64,000 nucleotides of DNA from NCBI GenBank assembly GCA_025677815.1, contig JAIXMP010000029.1, positions 434,001 through 498,000 on the forward strand, given 5' to 3'. Position 1 is the stretch's first letter. Every line of letters begins with the position of its first letter. This stretch comes from Phascolomyces articulosus. Taxonomy: Eukaryota > Mucoromycota > Mucoromycetes > Mucorales > Lichtheimiaceae. The notes under the pieces were generated by a model. The model had not been told where the DNA came from. It did no database searches and saw only the letters and a program-made list of their open reading frames with translations. The translations under genes and the position numbers were made by a program. Positions 60,350-64,000 of the stretch are shown in pieces.

Positions 60350-60841
60350 GTATTGAAGAAAAAAAGAAGATTTATGGGTCAATTATTATTATTATTTTCT
60401 TTTGAATATTATATAGTTTCTTGTGTATAATTGAATGCTACTAGTTTATAAATATTTATAATATTTGATGTGTGAATAGTAAACATATTTAATAATAACG
60501 TTCCTGAGTGTGTAGTTCGAAAATATCTATATTCAACTTACATGTACTCTGTTTTTATAATGTGAACATGATGATTTATTTCAAGAACAATTTTTAAAGT
60601 TAAAATAAATGTCTATTTCTTTTTGGGTTGCTCTTGGTATATCATTACATAGCAAAAGTTTCTTAAGGAAATCCACAAGTACTTCATCCAAAGTGGTAGT
60701 ACGATCCACTTGGAACTGTGGAATTGAACTCCAGCCAGCGAAAAAAAAGTGACGTAGATTTCGCCTGGTTGATATTTACAATCTCCCCGTCCAGCCATTT
60801 GATTTTTTTTGCTATCCAACAACTAGTAATATTTATCTATA

Positions 60842-61488
60842 ATGGCCGAAGCCAATTGGGAATATCCTCAACACCAACAATTTGAACGGTACGATAGACA
60901 ATGAATTGGCCTTTCCCTTGATTCCTATTATTTAAAAGATTATAGACCGACCATGAATCTAATTGATATTTTATTTTTTTATATATTAGTGTCCCCACAC
61001 TCGACCAAGTCGATCCCAATGATCGCAAAGGTTAGAATAATACCAATAGAACAGAGGGAAAAAAAGATAGTTCGAACGTTATAACGAAAACACACGCGCG
61101 AGCGATTTATTACATGATATATCGACGAAAAAAGACAAAGAATTGGAATTAATTTTTTTTTAAATATATATATATATATATTTATATTATAGCTGTCTAT
61201 GCTGCTCGTGCACAAAAGATTCGTGATGACTGGGTGAAGGCTATGGAAGCCCGTCTTATTAAAGAAAAGTTGGACGAATGCTACAGAACTGAGGGTGTCA
61301 ACCACTGTAAATATATGCTTTCTTTCTCTATGGATGATGATAATGATATATTATACCTTTTATGGAGGAGGTTATTAAATATCCTAATTTATTAAATAAT
61401 AGATGCTTCCTGCCGTGATTTGGCTGATATGTACTTGAAGTCGATCAAGGAAAACAGAGTTGAAGGTTTCCGCAAGAAATCCGCATAG
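60842..61488 (+). CDS. NDUFB10: Complex I subunit NDUFB10 (fungal 12-kDa subunit)
   Basis: Four exons, 60842-60888, 60990-61030, 61193-61306 and 61403-61488; 95 aa. It is an accessory subunit of the membrane arm of mitochondrial NADH:ubiquinone oxidoreductase. The conserved block IRDDWVKAMEARLIKEKLDECYRTEGVNHY-x-x-CRDLADMYL is the PDSW/NDUFB10 core, with the two cysteines that form structural disulfides on the intermembrane-space side. Length matches the shorter fungal form (Neurospora 12.3-kDa subunit). The exons are too short to stand out as ORFs. Intron 2 uses the less common donor GTTAGA. It is convergent with INO80B. Confidence 0.9.
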
Positions 61489-61759
61489 ATTTCTTTCTTT
61501 TGTTTTGAAAACGTTAGTAGAATGGGAGAGAAAGAGAGAATTATCTAGTAAGTGTTCATTTATATATATATATGAAAAACAATAAATGATATTGAAGGTA
61601 GCGAGACATAATAGATATTAATTAAACTAGTTTTTTCTTCTTTTTTTTTATTTACATCTTATACAACTTAGTTCATTAGTTTCTATCTATCTCCTTTTAA
61701 AAAACACTCGATACAAATGCATCCAATTTATATAAAAAGCTGCACATATTTTTTTTTCT

Positions 61760-63054
61760 TCATGTTCGTTCTGCCAATTGATAATGTTCCAATGAACAAA
61801 CTGCCTTGCCACTTGTTTTTGCCGTGTATTTTTTTTCATTTTCACAACCATGAATATCACAAGTTATTCTACGTGGGATAGGTCTATATATAATTATATT
61901 GAGTGGATAATGACGATGATGAGTGGTTTTGGATTGATTTATTTATCTTTATGTTGACAAATTATTTCTATCTTACCGTTTCATGCAATGATGAACTAGA
62001 TCATCCAATAAACTGGCAGGTAATGATAATTGACTTCCATTCTTTGTTGTTGTATAACGAACATTTTCACCAGGAATGAGCAACATTTTGTTTGACATTG
62101 TATTGTTATCACCATTTGTACCACCATCATCTTTGATCACTCGTTTACTTTTACTTGCTTGTTTTTTTAATAATCGATTGATTGTATCAGCCTATCCAAT
62201 AATATGAAATATAGAAGAACACATGAATAGATGAGAGAGATGAATGGGCGTATAGTATAGAGATGGGTATCTAATTTTCTCTACCTTGTCTTTTTCAGCT
62301 CGTTGAACACTTTGGTGTTTTCGTCTACGAGCCACTTCAGATCTTTTCAAAGCTTGTTCTTCTTCAGTAAGTGTCTTTTTCTTATTACTCTCTATAATAA
62401 AGTAGGTTGTTAAATACACACAATTGCTTAGTGATATTTATGCAAAAAAAAGAATCATATAATAACATACCCATCGGTAATTCAAGGAACTTTCCATCAT
62501 CATCATCTTGATCTTGATTATATTTTGCTCTTTGACGTTTTGTCATGGCTCGATTGGAGATAACTTCAGAAGGTCGACTAAAATCTTCCTCTTCATCATC
62601 ATCTTCATCATCTTCGCTTTTGTTGCTACTGTTGTCGTCATCATCATCCTCTTCGTCACTATCACTACTGCTACTACTGACAACTATTATTATTATATAA
62701 ATTACTTGATTTAGTATTTTTCTAGTGTATATTTATGTGATCTGTGCTCATATAAACCCTTTTCATTAACAGTAGCAATCCTATCTATAAATATACACCT
62801 GGTCTTTTACGCTTATTGTTACTAGTATTCACACTACTACGTCTTGTAGGGGGACTTTTCTTGTTGTTTTTCTTTTTTGGTTTTATTATTTCTTCTTCCA
62901 CCAGTGGAGGTGAATCTTCTATCATAGAAGAAGATTCATCTTCCTCATCTTGATCCATGTCATCACTATTGGTGACAATGTCATGATCAGAATCTTGTTC
63001 TTCAGGTAAGGGTGACAACTTTTTTCGTGTGGACCGTTTATGTATCAGCTTCAT
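61760..63054 (-). CDS. INO80B: INO80 complex subunit B (Ies2-like), HIT zinc finger
   Basis: Minus-strand exons in coding order are 63054-62799, 62683-62471, 62391-62285, 62191-61977 and 61883-61760; 304 aa. The protein belongs to the INO80 nucleosome-remodelling complex. The N-terminal half is disordered, acidic and lysine-rich. The PAPA-1 region spans SNRAMTKRQRAKYNQ, KFLELPM and the helix TEEEQALKRSEVARRRKHQSVQRAEKDK. The last exon encodes a HIT-type zinc finger (CDIHGCENEKKYTAKTSGKAVCSLEHY), which fits INO80B. All exons join in phase. Nuclear. The start is the ATG of MKLIHKRS, preceded by a stop-containing leader. Confidence 0.92.
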
Positions 63055-64000
63055 GGCTTATTGTTCTTTAAATAAGTTATGAAGGTATAAATAAGTATAA
63101 TAGATAGAGAGAAAAAAAAAGTGAGAATAAAGTATATTGAATGGATGAACAAGACGATAGGTGTTTGCGTGTGAAGTGTGAAGAGAAGGGAGGTTATTTT
63201 TTTTCGGGAACAGAAAAAAAAAGAGAGATCCTAAAGGAAAACTTATCATGATATATAATTATCCTTTATATTATTGCCCTGCCCTCTCCCCTCCATATCC
63301 TTATTATTAATATTGGTGCTGTGAACGAGGCGAGAAAAAGTTAAAATTTGTTGCATTTTCGTCTCTGCTTGGTCGTGCACCTTGTGATACATCCAAACTC
63401 AGGTACGTCCATATATGGAAATTGTTACAATAATGGTGTATTTTATTGTTAAACACTTGGATATGATATTTAACATTGTAAGTTGTATTGAGTAAAATCG
63501 TATACATTTTTTGGTCTATAGGTTCAAAGTTTTGTTTATGAGGATAAGATTTATATTCTAAATGCCGTTTGAACAACTATCATAAGCACTACCAGAAAAA
63601 ATACAACATTCTAGAAGACTTGTCAAATTTTCTAGCCTAGATCTAAAAGTATACAAGCGATCCACTTATTTATCTATCAGTTGATTATTCTGGATCACTA
63701 TTTAACATGATATAGAATTCTCTGCTTACAGTTTCATGCGGATTAAAATATTCTAAACCATTCTATATGAACAAAGTCATAGTTTGACCATACTGGAAAA
63801 TGCTCTTCTATGTGTATGCCTTTTCGTGTAATCGTTAAGTCTACTTATCTTTTTTTTCTATCCAACTAATCTTTATAATGAAATAGCAGATGAAAAGACC
63901 AACATCCCATTTTGATGGTAGTTTACATTATAAAATTAATATCTTTCAGTAAAAACAACTGATAGTGAAGTAAAGTCAATACATTTTGAAACATCAAATA
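63055..64000. other. Region upstream of INO80B, no gene seen
   Basis: Promoter side of the INO80B gene. A CT/AG-rich stretch lies near 63100-63240. The minus-strand frame at 63307-63576 has ordinary composition in part but no start or splice context that supports a gene. Confidence 0.4.

Noticed and set aside
1..64000. CRISPR arrays, rRNA, bacterial-type operons
   Set aside because: No regularly spaced repeats, rRNA segments or operon-like spacing were seen; the window is eukaryotic.

Overview
The window is nuclear DNA of a filamentous fungus, most likely a Mucoromycota (Mucorales-like) species. The evidence is strongly AT-rich, homopolymer-laden intergenic DNA; many short GT-AG introns of about 60-190 bp; compact multi-exon genes that follow the fungal form of their families; and remnants of a repetitive protein type that I associate with Mucorales genomes. 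No bacterial, viral or organelle gene was recognised. All exon coordinates come from reading splice sites and frames by eye. The recognised gene models sum to whole codon counts, which supports the joins but is no substitute for RNA data.

Layout. 1-1744 is low-complexity DNA. 1745-3851 is a seven-exon homologue of KICSTOR subunit KICS2 (C12orf66). 3852-13439 is gene-poor: it holds two inverted copies of a roughly 270-bp repeat (about 5440-5710 and 9990-10270) that bracket decayed coding fragments and a 147-bp inverted-repeat insertion, followed by a separate 68-bp-arm hairpin and one orphan cysteine-containing exon. 13440-17682 carries NOL10/ENP2, an unrecognised six-exon gene and a proline-rich membrane protein. 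17683-22744 is again relic territory, with a compositionally distinct block and an ORF broken by one stop. 22745-32455 is gene-dense: a cytochrome P450, a SET-domain methyltransferase, an MNN1-type mannosyltransferase, ZNF511 and a TMEM70/TMEM186-like protein. 32456-43689 is sparse, with small unknown genes and a fragmented membrane-protein-like stretch. 43690-63054 is gene-dense: an MFS transporter, TCTP, a TM9SF nonaspanin, BolA1, a membrane-anchored endonuclease/exonuclease/phosphatase protein, an unknown protein, L-fuconate dehydratase (ENOSF1), methionine aminopeptidase 1, complex I subunit NDUFB10 and INO80 subunit B.

The genes form no obvious pathway cluster. They are mostly housekeeping: ribosome biogenesis (NOL10), translation or N-terminal processing (TCTP, MAP1), chromatin (INO80B), mitochondria (NDUFB10, TMEM70-like, BolA1, a small presequence protein), secretory pathway (TM9SF, MNN1-type enzyme) and nutrient signalling (KICS2). 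Nearly every minus-strand gene lies tail-to-tail with a plus-strand gene, with stop-to-stop distances down to 58 bp.

The most interesting items are the KICS2 homologue in a fungus, the inverted-repeat-bounded candidate element with its nested short insertion, the near-perfect hairpin at 10.7-10.9 kb, the recurring T-tract/A-tract palindromes, and several unrecognised but well-formed small genes.
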